From NCBI GenBank assembly GCA_029844215.1, contig CM056736.1, positions 25,419,501-25,483,500 of the forward strand: a stretch of DNA of 64,000 nt. Reading direction: 5' to 3'. The position numbers were made by a program, and so were the translations under genes. This stretch comes from Przewalskia tangutica. Taxonomy: Eukaryota; Streptophyta; Magnoliopsida; Solanales; Solanaceae. Under the pieces are notes generated by a model that was not told where the DNA came from, ran no database searches, and saw only the letters and a list, made by a program, of their open reading frames with translations. Positions 55,824-64,000 of this stretch are shown piece by piece. Numbering within the stretch: position 1 is the stretch's first letter; each line of letters begins with the position of its first letter.

Positions 55824-56219
55824 TTATTCAAAGAGGAGTGGGTATTTGACTTTCATCGCGTCTTCGTCCTCCCAAGTGGCTTCCTCGGTGGAGTGATTCC
55901 TCCATAGGACCTTTACGGAAGCAATATCTTTATTCCTCAGGTGCTTAACCTTCCTGTCAAGTATCTCTACCGGAACTTCTTCATATTGAAACTCCTCATT
56001 AAGAACTATCTCCTGAGGAAGGATGACGTGACTTGGATCGTGCAAGTATTTTCGTAACATTGACACTTGAAATACTGGATGCACTGCTTCCAACTCTTGT
56101 GGAAGTGCTAATTCGTAAGCCACATTCCCCACTCTCCGCAAGATCTCATATGGCCCAATAAACCTTGGGCTCAATTTCCCTTTCTTACCAAAGCGCATCA
56201 CACCCTTCATTGGGGACAC
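55824..56219 (-). pseudogene. Tekay-E integrase C-terminus with chromodomain
   Basis: 131 residues, open: GVMRFGKKGKLSPRFIGPYE, LEAVHPVFQVSMLRKYLHDP, then the chromodomain-type end VEILDRKVKHLRNKDIASVK, VLWRN, EEATWEDEDAMKVKYPLLF and a natural stop. Close to Tekay-A's counterpart. It overlaps the upstream integrase frame by 13 bases with a frameshift. Confidence 0.9.
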
Positions 56220-57440
56220 TTTAAAAATATTTTATACCTCTCTTGAAATTTGAGATCTCTTTTGCGATGATCCGCATAAAACTTATGACGACTATGAGCC
56301 GTTTTGATCCGCTCCTGAATCATCTGCACCTTATCATTTGTTTCCTGAATGACTTCAGGTCTGAATAGTTGCGTCTCACCCACCTCGAACCATCCAAGTG
56401 GGGATCTACATTTCCGTCCATACAATGCTTCAAACGGGGCCATTTGTATACTAGAGTGAAAAATGTTATTGTAGGCAAACTCAATTAGACACAGATGGTC
56501 CAACCAGCTGCCCCAAAAATATAACACACAAGATCGCAACATGTCCTCAAGTATTTGAATTGTTCGCTCAGCTTGCCCATCTGTTTGCGGGTGGAAAGTC
56601 GTGCTCAACTTAACTTTTGTTCCGAGACCCTGCTGGAAACTTTGCCAAAAGTGTGAGGTGAACTGGAACCCCTATCTGAAATAATTTTTAACGAAATCCT
56701 GTGTAACCGCACAATTTTCTTCAAATAAATATGCGCGTATTGTGGTGCGCGATACGTAGTCTTGAACGGTGGGAAATTGGCTGACTTTGTAAGCCGATCA
56801 ACAATTACCCAGATAGAATCATATCCTTCTCGAGTTTTCGGCAGACCAGTTACAAAATCCATATGAATCATCTTTCATTTCCACATGGGGACACCAATGT
56901 TCTGAAGTAGCCCGCCAGGTTTTTGATGTTCAGCTTTCACATGTTGATATGTAAGACACTTTCCGACAAACTCCGCAACATCTTTCTTCATTCCGTCCCA
57001 CCAGTAATTTGTCTTGAGGTCCTGATACATTTTTGTTGACCCTGGATGAATGTAATATCTTGTGTTGTGACCCTCATCTAAGATCCTCCTCCTTAGATCC
57101 CTTACCTTAGGAACACATAACCTACCCTTATACCGAAGGGTACCGTCATTTTCTCCTAATGTAAACTATGAAGGTTTTCCTTGTTGAATCCTCTCCTGAA
57201 ATCTAACAAACTTTGTATCATCAAACTGACTTTCTTTTATTTCCGAAGCTAAGGCTGACTGAGAGGTATCATGCACCGCTACCCTGCCTTCACCGACCTC
57301 AGTTAAATTAACCCCGAGGTTTCCCTATTTTTGTACCTCACAAACGATACCTCTCTTTTGTATCTCTAAATGGGTCAAGCTGCCCATTGATCTCCTACTG
57401 AGTGCGTCAACTACCACGTTAGCTTTTCTAGGATGATAAT
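56207..57440 (-). pseudogene. Tekay-E integrase
   Basis: 56605-56871 holds MDFVTGLPKTREGYDSIWVI (first Asp) and KIISDRGS (second Asp). 56207-56608 holds TTFHPQTDGQAERTIQILED (third acidic residue, Glu, intact) and EFAYNNIFHSSIQMAPFEAL. The zinc finger and linker lie upstream in broken frames (56875-57430). Two frameshifts (near 56605 and 56215) and stops upstream make it a pseudogene, though the DDE residues remain. Confidence 0.9.
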
Positions 57441-57519
57441 GAATGTTAAGATCATAATCCTTAAGCAACTCTAACCATCTTCTTTGTTGGAGATTCAAAT
57501 CCTTTTGTGTGGTTATGTA

Positions 57520-57972
57520 CTATAAACTCTTATGATCTGTAAATGTGTCCACATGCACACCATACAAATAGTGTCTCCATATTCGTAAGGCAAACACTAC
57601 CGCGGCCAATTCCAAGTCATGAGTTGTATAGTTCTTCTCATGTATCCTTAATTGTCGAGATGCATATGCAATCACTTTTCCAAACTGCATCAAGACACAT
57701 CCTAACCCAATTTTAGAGGCATCACAATAGACTGTGAACTCTTTTTGTCCCGATGGTAAGGTTAGGACTGGTGCGGTAGTCAACAATTTCTTTAGTTTCT
57801 GAAAACTTGCTTCCCATGCTTCTGACCACCGGTACTTAACAGCTTTCTGAGTCAAACGGGTCAAGGGAGCAGCAAGACTAGAAAAACCTTTTACATATCT
57901 TCTATAATACCCAACCAAACCCAAGAAACACCTAACTTCTGTCGGAGTGGTCGGTTTTGGCCAGTTCTTCAC
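57520..57972 (-). pseudogene. Tekay-E RNase H
   Basis: 150 open residues: GLVGYYRRYVKGFSSLAAPL (RT connection), FTVYCDASKIGLGCVLMQFG, AYASRQLRIHEKNYTTHDLE, RHYLYGVHVDTFTDHKSL, then a stop at 57520 where the frame should continue. The catalytic CDAS and the Glu in DLEL are kept. Confidence 0.9.
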
Positions 57973-58670
57973 TGCTTATATCTTTTGGGGGTTTACCATA
58001 ATTCCCTCCCTTGACACAACATGACCCAAGAAGTCTACCTTTCCCAACCAAAATTCACACTTTGAAAATTTAGCATATAATTTCTCATGTTTTAAGACTT
58101 GAAGCACTACCCGCAGATGTTCTTCATGTTCCTCAACACTCTTGCTGTAAATTGGGATATCATCTATGAACACAATCACGAACAAATCTAAGAATGGTTT
58201 GAAGATTATATTCATTAGATCCATAAAAGTTGTTGGGGCATTGATTAACCCGAAAGACATGACCAAGAATTCATAATGGTCATATCGGGTTCTAAAAGTT
58301 GTTTTGAATATATCATCAGTATTTATTTTCAGCTGGTGATATCCCGAACGAAGGTCAATCTTGGAGAAATAGCTAGCTCCTTGAAGTTGGTCAAAAAGGT
58401 CATCGATTCTTGGTAACGGGTATCGGTTCTTGACCGTGACCTTATAGAGTTATCGATAATCAATGCACATTCGGAGCGACCCATCTTTCTTTTTCACAAA
58501 AAGGACTGGTGCACCCCAAGGGGAAACACTAGGCCTTATAAAACTTTTGTCCAGAAGATCCTTCAACTATTCTTTTAACTCTCTTAATTCAGTTGGGGTC
58601 ATTCGATATGGAAGAATAGAAATGGGTCTTGTACCTGGAATTAACTCTACCACGAACTCCACTTCTCTGT
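57973..58670 (-). pseudogene. Tekay-E reverse transcriptase
   Basis: 57976-58266 carries VMSFGLINAPTTFMDLMN, FVIVFIDDIPIYSKSVEEHE (FIDD aspartates kept, the following Leu changed to Pro) and KLYAKFSKCEFWLGKVDFLG. The N-terminal half up to 58670 is in broken frames (VKKKDGSLRMCIDYR-like piece near 58440-58500 on the minus strand). Stops at 57973 and 58448 interrupt it. Confidence 0.88.
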
Positions 58671-59306
58671 CAGGCCTGAAAGATCTTCAGGAAAAACCTC
58701 CGAAAAATTTCGAACAATAGGGACATCATGCACCTTGGGGACTCTTTTTGGGTATCTACTATATTAGTCACATACGCATACTCCACTTTGTGACTTCTTA
58801 ATAACCTTTGATCCCTAAGGTAGGAAATAAGCTGACGCGAGGATATTCCAATCCTACCCTTTATAACAATCTTTGGTTCCCCAGGAAAAGATAATTTCAC
58901 TATCTTTCGCCGACAATCTAACATGGCATAACATGCTGACAACCAATCCATACCCAAAATGATGTCGAAGTCTACCATATCAAGTAGTACTAGGTTTACT
59001 ATTGTTCCTCTGTCATTCACTTCTAATGAGAAATTTTTAACTACCTGAGAGGCCCCTACTGGTGCCATAACCTCAACAGGTTCACTTAGATAGGAAGGTT
59101 CTAAAGGTAAATTCTTAGCAAAACCCATTGACACATAAAAATGTAGAGCCGGAATCGTATAATACAAATACAGGAATACTCGAGACCAGTAAAATACCTG
59201 TGACCACCGCATTAGATGTTTCTGCCTCATTCCTCTGGGGCAAAGCGTAGAGACGGTTAGCATTGCTGGGTTGTTGACCTCCCTGACTCTGGCGGGACTG
59301 GTTTCC
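58670..59306 (-). pseudogene. Tekay-E protease
   Basis: Frame after the zinc knuckle: FAKNLPLEPSYLSEPVEVMA, PVGASQVVKNFSLEVNDRGT, MVDFDIILGMDWLSACYAML. The active-site DPG/DTG motif expected near 59150-59190 is not readable because of a frameshift there. The downstream part continues toward RT as SFPGEPKIVIKGRIG. Confidence 0.82.
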
Positions 59307-60061
59307 CTAATTTCCCTTGTATGCGGTTGTGGTTGCTTCTGACTTCCCCTGAATAAATTGAGTTTGGGTTCTCTTTTTGCAATCCCTGGCATAGTGGTCT
59401 GATTCTCCACAGTTATAACATGGCTTCATTGAGAACCAACATTCTCCAATGTGTTTCTTCTGACAAACCTTACAAACTGATTTGTCACCTCCTGTGTTAG
59501 GGTTGGTGGCCTTGTTCTTGCTACCTTGGTGATTAAACCAACTACTCCCCTTAGGCTTGAAATGGGACCGGCCCACAGACTGGTTTGGTCTTGAAGATCC
59601 CTTACTAAACTCCTGCTTCTGGTTTTGACTCTGATTAAATGATCCCGACGTCCGAAATTTCTTCTGCGAATACTCTCTTTTTGGTTTAGCGAAACCTTCT
59701 ACCCTCATAGCCATATCGACAATCTGAAGGTAAGTTCGATCGTTGCCTAACGCCACCACATTCTCGGCTAAGTTCGGGTTTAAACCCTCGACAAATATTT
59801 TGACTCTCTCCCTTTCTATAGGAACGACATGTGTGTTGTATGCTGACAATCTCACGAACTGTGTATCATATTCTTGCACATTGCGGTCCCCTTGCTTCAA
59901 CTGTTCAAACTCCCGTCTGAGCGCATTCTTGCGCGTATTTGGCATGAATTTCTCAATGAACGCAACTCTAAACCCTCCCCAAGTCATTGGTGGTGACATC
60001 AGGGGATGATTCTTTCTAAAATTCCTCCACCACACCCCCGCATTATCCACTAGTCGTGCAC
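59307..60061 (-). pseudogene. Tekay-E gag, N-terminus cut by the Athila-type element
   Basis: 247 open residues (59307-60050): GVWWRNFRKNHPLMSPPMTW, AFIEKFMPNTRKNALRREFE, QEYDTQFVRLSAYNTHVVPI (gag domain), a Gln/Ser-rich linker, then two zinc-binding boxes: CKVCQKKHIGECW and the CCHC knuckle CYNCGESDHYARDC (about 59370-59412). Best-kept coding stretch of this element. The first part of gag is missing beyond 60061 and should lie past the inserted element, outside the window. Confidence 0.9.
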
Positions 60062-61292
60062 TGATCGGTGTATTTTATATACACCTTTTGAGTCAATTTT
60101 AGTGAGTCTTTTGTCCATTTTTGTACAAATACGTGTCGTCTTAGGATAGATTTTCTTCCTTTTGAGTCATATTGGTTTAAAGTGGCTCATTGGCGAAAAG
60201 GAGCAAAAAGAGGGCAAAACGGAGGTTACATAGCTCGAAAAGCGAGAAAGTGACGAACCGGGCACAAAACAGGCCGGCGCCGCGGCGCCTCCAGCCAGCA
60301 GAGCCAGGCGCCACAGCGCCTAATCTTCAGAGGATTGCAGAAGTTCAGCGCTGGCTGATTCTGGCTGGCGCGGGAAAATTCAGATTTTCGAATTGTCAAT
60401 GGGCCAGGCCTGAAGGAAAACATGCATCACGTTTTGGAGGCTATAAAAAGAGAACCCTAGGTCAGATTTAAGGGTTCCTCTTCTTGCCAAAACACAACAC
60501 TTAGGAGATCAATATTGGAGACCTTTTCTTAGTAATTTTCTTGTTCTTGTTTTACTTTATTTTCAGTTTATGTTGGATGTTAAATTAGTTCTTGTCATGT
60601 CTATTCCTAGGAACTAACTTTAATATTGGGTTTTCTATGTCAATTCACTTGAACCTTTTCTTTATGAATTAATGCATGTTCTTGGTTCTTTTTCTTATTG
60701 TGAGATTTATTCAATATATGTTTTGATTGCTTGGTAATTACCTGATCATTAATTATTATAATTTTTATAATTTCTAACTGAAATCCGAAAGAGGAGGTTG
60801 TGAATATGATGTAGTTGGATATACATAGGTTAAATCGTGGATGAAAATACTCAGATACTTGTATAGCATTAATAAGGTTTTTGTTCTTAATCCTCCTCTA
60901 GAGTCAACCTTATCACCGAAAGGTAGAAAGGTGTTGTACTGGGGTTGAGTGTTTATATAACCTTAACAGGAGTATAAAACGGCTTAGTAAACCTGCTATC
61001 TCAAATAGAAGAAGAACCATAGTCAATTGCATTAATAAGTAAGTTAAGCGGATAGTTGAGGAGATTTGGAAGCCCTATTTCCACATTACTGAAGTAAAAC
61101 AACATAGTTTAATTAGTTTTCATAATTAGAGTCATAAACAACAAATCAATTATCGGTCACCAAATAGATAACATAGAATAGAAATTGGTACTTGAGCACT
61201 AATCCCTGAGGACAATAACTCGGTCTTCTAAGACTATATTACTTGACTCGACACGTGCACTTGCGTAAGTGTGTGCATTAAATCGCGCATCA
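60062..61292 (+). repeat. Athila-type 5' LTR, 1231 bp
   Basis: Starts TGATCGGTGTATTTTATATA and ends GCGCATCA just before the primer site. TATA box 'tataaaaa' at 60442-60449. GC-rich patch at 60270-60370. The start contains the inverted 'ggtgtattttatatacacc'. Confidence 0.88.
60442..60449 (+). promoter_or_regulatory. TATA box in Athila-type LTR
   Basis: 'tataaaaa' within 'ggctataaaaagagaaccc', about 380 bases into the LTR. Confidence 0.65.
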
Positions 61293-61298
61293 AGTTTT

Positions 61299-61316
61299 TG
61301 GCGCCGTTGCCGGGGA
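61299..61316 (+). promoter_or_regulatory. Primer-binding site of the Athila-type element (tRNA-Asp type)
   Basis: 'tggcgccgttgccgggga' follows the LTR after 'agtttt'. This is the primer site characteristic of Athila elements, complementary to the 3' end of tRNA-Asp. Confidence 0.92.
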
Positions 61317-61416
61317 TTGGCATAGTTCAATATCAATTTTATCTATTCTTAATTTCTAATTTGGTTTTTTTTTGTATTTTTGTTTTTATTTATGATTAAT
61401 TTTTTCGTGAAAAACA

Positions 61417-61728
61417 GTGCGCCGTGATCCATTGTTGGTTTTGATTCATCTCAGAGATCCTGAAGACATGAATTACTACTATCAACAAGGTAAACCTCCA
61501 ACCCCACAAGAAAATAAGGATGAGTTACGAGCAGCCATACTCAACTTGACTAGGCACCAAACACAGTTCATGAACGAAACGAGAGTGTTCTTGAAGAATT
61601 TGGAAACGCAATTAGGACAACTCGCGGGCATGCTGAGCAGCGGAATGCAAGAAAAGCACTCTGCACATATGGGAGGAAATATAAAAAAGCAGTGTCAGGC
61701 AATTGACCTGAAAAATGTCGAATCGTAG
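61417..61728 (+). pseudogene. Athila-type gag, internally deleted
   Basis: 103 residues only; Athila gag is normally several hundred. The start RRDPLLVLIHLRDPED resembles the usual beginning, then DMNYYYQQGKPPTPQENKDE and NETRVFLKNLETQLGQLAGM match the gag C-terminal region, so the main gag domain and zinc knuckle are missing. Ends with TAG at 61726, overlapping the next frame by 14 bases. Confidence 0.8.
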
Positions 61729-62812
61729 GCGAAATTCGCAGAATGCAGTAGCCGCGGCTGTGCCGAGCAGCGCGGCGAGAAGATTCTGGGACAGCCACGG
61801 CGCCGAGTTGCAGGGCCGCGGCGCCCAGAGCCCAGAAGCCGAAATAATGGTAGAAGCTGTTGTGAACGCGCCCCAGGTGAAGATACCATACCCCCAGAGG
61901 CTAAAAACATGTGCTCTTGACAAGCAATTCTCTAAATTTGTGGAAATCCTCAAACAATTGCAACTCAATATCCCGTTTGCTGAAGCACTAGAGCAGATGT
62001 CGAGCTATGTAAAGTTCATGAAGGATATTCTTAGCAAAAAGAGGAGGATAGAGGACTACGAAACAGTGGTGTTAACTGAAGAATGTAGTGCCATCCTACA
62101 GAGAAAACTACCTCAGAAATTACAAGATCCAGGGAGCTTCACCATCCCATGCACTATTGGGAAGTTTGAATGTCAGAAAGCGTTGTGCGATCTAGGGGCA
62201 GGCATAAATTTGATGCCCTATCTAGTTTTCTGCAAACTTGGAATGGGAGAAGTCAAACCTACAAACATCACTTTGCAGTTAGCTGACCGCTCCATAGTCC
62301 ACCCTAGAGAAGTCATCGAGGATGTGTTGGTAAAGGTGGACAAGTTCATCTTTCCCGCTGATTTCGTTATCTTAGACATAAAAGATAACGACATAATCCC
62401 CATCATACTTGGCAGACCCTTCTTAGCCACAGGACAAGTTCTCATCGATGTTCACAAAGGGGAGTTGAAACTTCGGGTGGAAGAAGAAGAGGTGATTTTC
62501 AATGTTTTTCGAGCAGCAACCTTCCCAGATGCAAGTGATAACTGTTCGGCTATTGATATTATCGAAGATGCAGTGTCAGACAAAGGGTTCAGAAATGATG
62601 ATACGCTTGAAGAAGTACTGACCAAATGGGATGATAGTAGTGGAAACGACCTAAGGCTGATGGAGTATGCAAATTGGATGAATTCTTATGAGAAATGGGA
62701 TAGGAGGAGATATGGAGAGCTTGGGCAGATGCCAGAAAGATCAATACCATCCACAGAGAAGGCTCCAGAGTTAGAGTTAAAAATCCTACCCAATCATTTA
62801 CAATACCAATAA
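61715..62812 (+). pseudogene. Athila-type gag end plus aspartic protease (365-residue open frame)
   Basis: Longest open frame in the window. Residues 1-60 are Ala/Arg-rich linker; from about 65 PYPQRLKTCALDKQFSKFVE is the conserved gag-protease junction, followed by LEQMSSYVKFMKDILSKKRR, then the protease with active site ALCDLGAGINLMP (about residues 156-168), LQLADRSIVHPREVIEDVLV and PIILGRPFLATGQVLIDVHK. DLGA is the usual active-site form in this lineage. It stops with TAA at 62810; the RT follows in the +2-shifted frame from 62837. No obvious lesion inside the protease itself. Confidence 0.87.
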
Positions 62813-63949
62813 CTAGGTGAAGATCAATCCTTACCAGTGATCATTTCATGCCACCTATCCACAGTAGAGACTGATAAGCTGCTGAGAGTACTGAGGGCTC
62901 ACAAGTGTGCCATTGGGTGGACATTAGCAGACATAAAGGGGATAAGTCCATCAACAGTAATGCATAAGATCCGTCTAGATGAGGAGAGCAGACCATCTAT
63001 TGAGGCACAAAGGAGACTAAACCCAAACATGAAAGAGGTAGTCAGAAAGGAAATCATGAAATGGCTCGATGCTGGAGTAATTTATCCTATATCTGACAGC
63101 GCATGGGTGAGTCCAGTACAAGTGGTACCCAAAACGGGTGGTATGACAGTAGTGACCAACGAAAGGAACGAGCTCATTCCGTCTAGAACAGTTACTGGGT
63201 GGAGAATCTGCATTGACTATCGCAAGTTGAACAAGGCAACCAGAAAAGACCACTTTCCGTTGCCATTTCTAGATCAGATGTTGGATAGACTTGCGGGGCA
63301 CAACTACTACTGTTTTCTGGATGGTTACTCAGGGTATCATTAGATTGCGATAGCGCCAGAAGATCAGGAAAAGACGACATTCACCTGCCCTTTTGGCACA
63401 TTTGCATTCAGAAGGATGTCATTCGGGCTTTGCAATGCACCTGCGACCTTTCAGGGGTATATGATGGCAATTTTCTCAGACATGGTGGAGAGGACTATAG
63501 AGATTTTTATGGATGATTTTTCGGTCTTTGGGGCATCGTTCGACGAATGCTTGAGGCACTTGGAAGCAGTGTTAAACTGATGTGAAGAATCTAACCTTGT
63601 GCTAAACTGGAAGAAGTGTCATTTTATGGTAAAAAAAGGGATTGTCCTGGGACACAAAATATCTAACCAAGGTATTGAGGTAGACAAAGCAAAGATTTCA
63701 GTAATCGAAAATCTACCACCTTCAGTATCAACGAAAGGAGTCAGAAGTTTCCTTGGGCATGCGGGTTTCTATAGAAGATTCATCAAGAATTTTTCAAAGG
63801 TTTCAAAGCCTCTTTCCACCTTGCTAATGATGGGGGTTGCTTTTGAATTCAATAAGGAATGCATGACCGCTTTTCAGACACTCAAGGAGAAGCTCATTTC
63901 AGCACCCATAGTCATTGCACCAAACTGGGAGCTTCATTTTAACTAATGT
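62813..63949 (+). pseudogene. Athila-type reverse transcriptase
   Basis: 62837-63343: SRPSIEAQRRLNPNMKEVVR, KEIMKWLDAGVIYPISDSAW, WRICIDYRKLNKATRKDHFP, NYYCFLDGYSGYH, then TAG at 63341-63343 at a position usually Gln or Asn. The same frame continues with FGTFAFRRMSFGLCNAPATF, the catalytic FMDDFSVFG near 63508-63535 (both Asp present), a TGA at 63578-63580, then CHFMVKKGIVLGHKISNQGI and SFLGHAGFYRRFIKNFSKVS. Two stops and one later frameshift are the only lesions seen. Confidence 0.92.
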
Positions 63950-64000
63950 GCGATGCAAGTGATTATGCAGTGGGAGCAGTGCTTGGACAGAGAATCGATA
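63940..64000 (+). pseudogene. Athila-type RNase H start (truncated by window edge)
   Basis: After a TAA at 63943-63945, a +1-shifted frame reads LMCDASDYAVGAVLGQRID, the first RNase H motif with its catalytic Asp. A single-base change near 63940 explains the break. Confidence 0.85.

Larger units (their letters stand above)
60062..64000 (+). mobile_element. Athila-type Ty3/gypsy element, 5' part (runs off window)
   Basis: LTR 60062-61292, primer site 61299-61316, partial gag, protease and RT, all plus strand. It is inserted in Tekay-E gag. The 5 bases before the LTR, tgcac (60057-60061), are the expected duplication but the right copy is outside the window. The coding DNA is much less damaged than in Tekay-C or the first Tat element. 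Confidence 0.92.

Noticed and set aside
55824..56219. Chromodomain protein as a host chromatin gene
   Set aside because: It is continuous with integrase motifs upstream (GPY-type module) and followed by a Tekay purine tract, so it is the integrase tail.
61568..61968. Minus-strand frames of 76-118 codons
   Set aside because: Antisense to the Athila gag/protease frame, which has clear family motifs.
1..64000. Endogenous pararetrovirus (caulimovirus-type) sequence
   Set aside because: Every RT seen is followed by RNase H and integrase with LTRs and PBS; no movement-protein or coat motifs noticed.

Overview
This window looks like intergenic DNA from a large, repeat-rich plant nuclear genome. 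Nearly all of it is LTR retrotransposon at different stages of decay, with a few small DNA transposons. I found no intact host protein gene, rRNA or tRNA gene. The mix of chromodomain Ty3/gypsy (Tekay/Del-type), Tat/Ogre-type and Athila-type elements, a short-LTR Ty1/copia element, and hAT- and Stowaway-like elements is typical of a eudicot. Several LTR ends resemble Solanaceae/asterid repeats I remember, but that placement is only an inference.

Layout. 1-8523: 3' half of an old Tat-type element, plus strand (pol remnant, repeat-rich 3' region, 3' LTR with a hAT-like element inside it). 8524-11649: tail and LTR of another, non-coding LTR element. 11650-13190: AT-rich segment with imperfect inverted ends, possibly Mutator-like. 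13191-49542: old chromodomain Ty3/gypsy element 'Tekay-C' (+), opened by two large insertions. The first is a non-coding Tat-type element 'Tat-D' (16966-36588, TSD ccaac), whose 3' LTR was itself entered by 'Tekay-A' (24296-34369, minus strand, TSD taggc). The second is 'Tekay-B' (38837-48325, TSD gcgtg), sitting in the Tekay-C 3' LTR. A Stowaway-like MITE also lies in that LTR. 49543-50773: an inverted piece of the first element's LTR family and unassigned DNA. 50774-51838: Ty1/copia 5' end (LTR, PBS, gag) cut by 'Tekay-E' (minus strand; 3' LTR 51839-54670, pol-gag 55824-60050). A second hAT-like element lies just upstream of that LTR, in the PPT region. Tekay-E is cut at 60062 by an Athila-type element (LTR, PBS, partial gag, protease, RT) that runs off the right edge.

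The elements are parasites layered in time rather than cooperating genes. Target-site duplications and one reading frame that resumes exactly across a junction give the relative order of insertion. The least explained material is non-coding: a recurrent hairpin module shared by the two Tat-type elements, a higher-order tandem repeat at 3787-4660, a 12-unit ~84-bp array at 22600-23640, and a strongly uneven divergence between paired LTRs that may reflect consensus error in GC-rich motifs.
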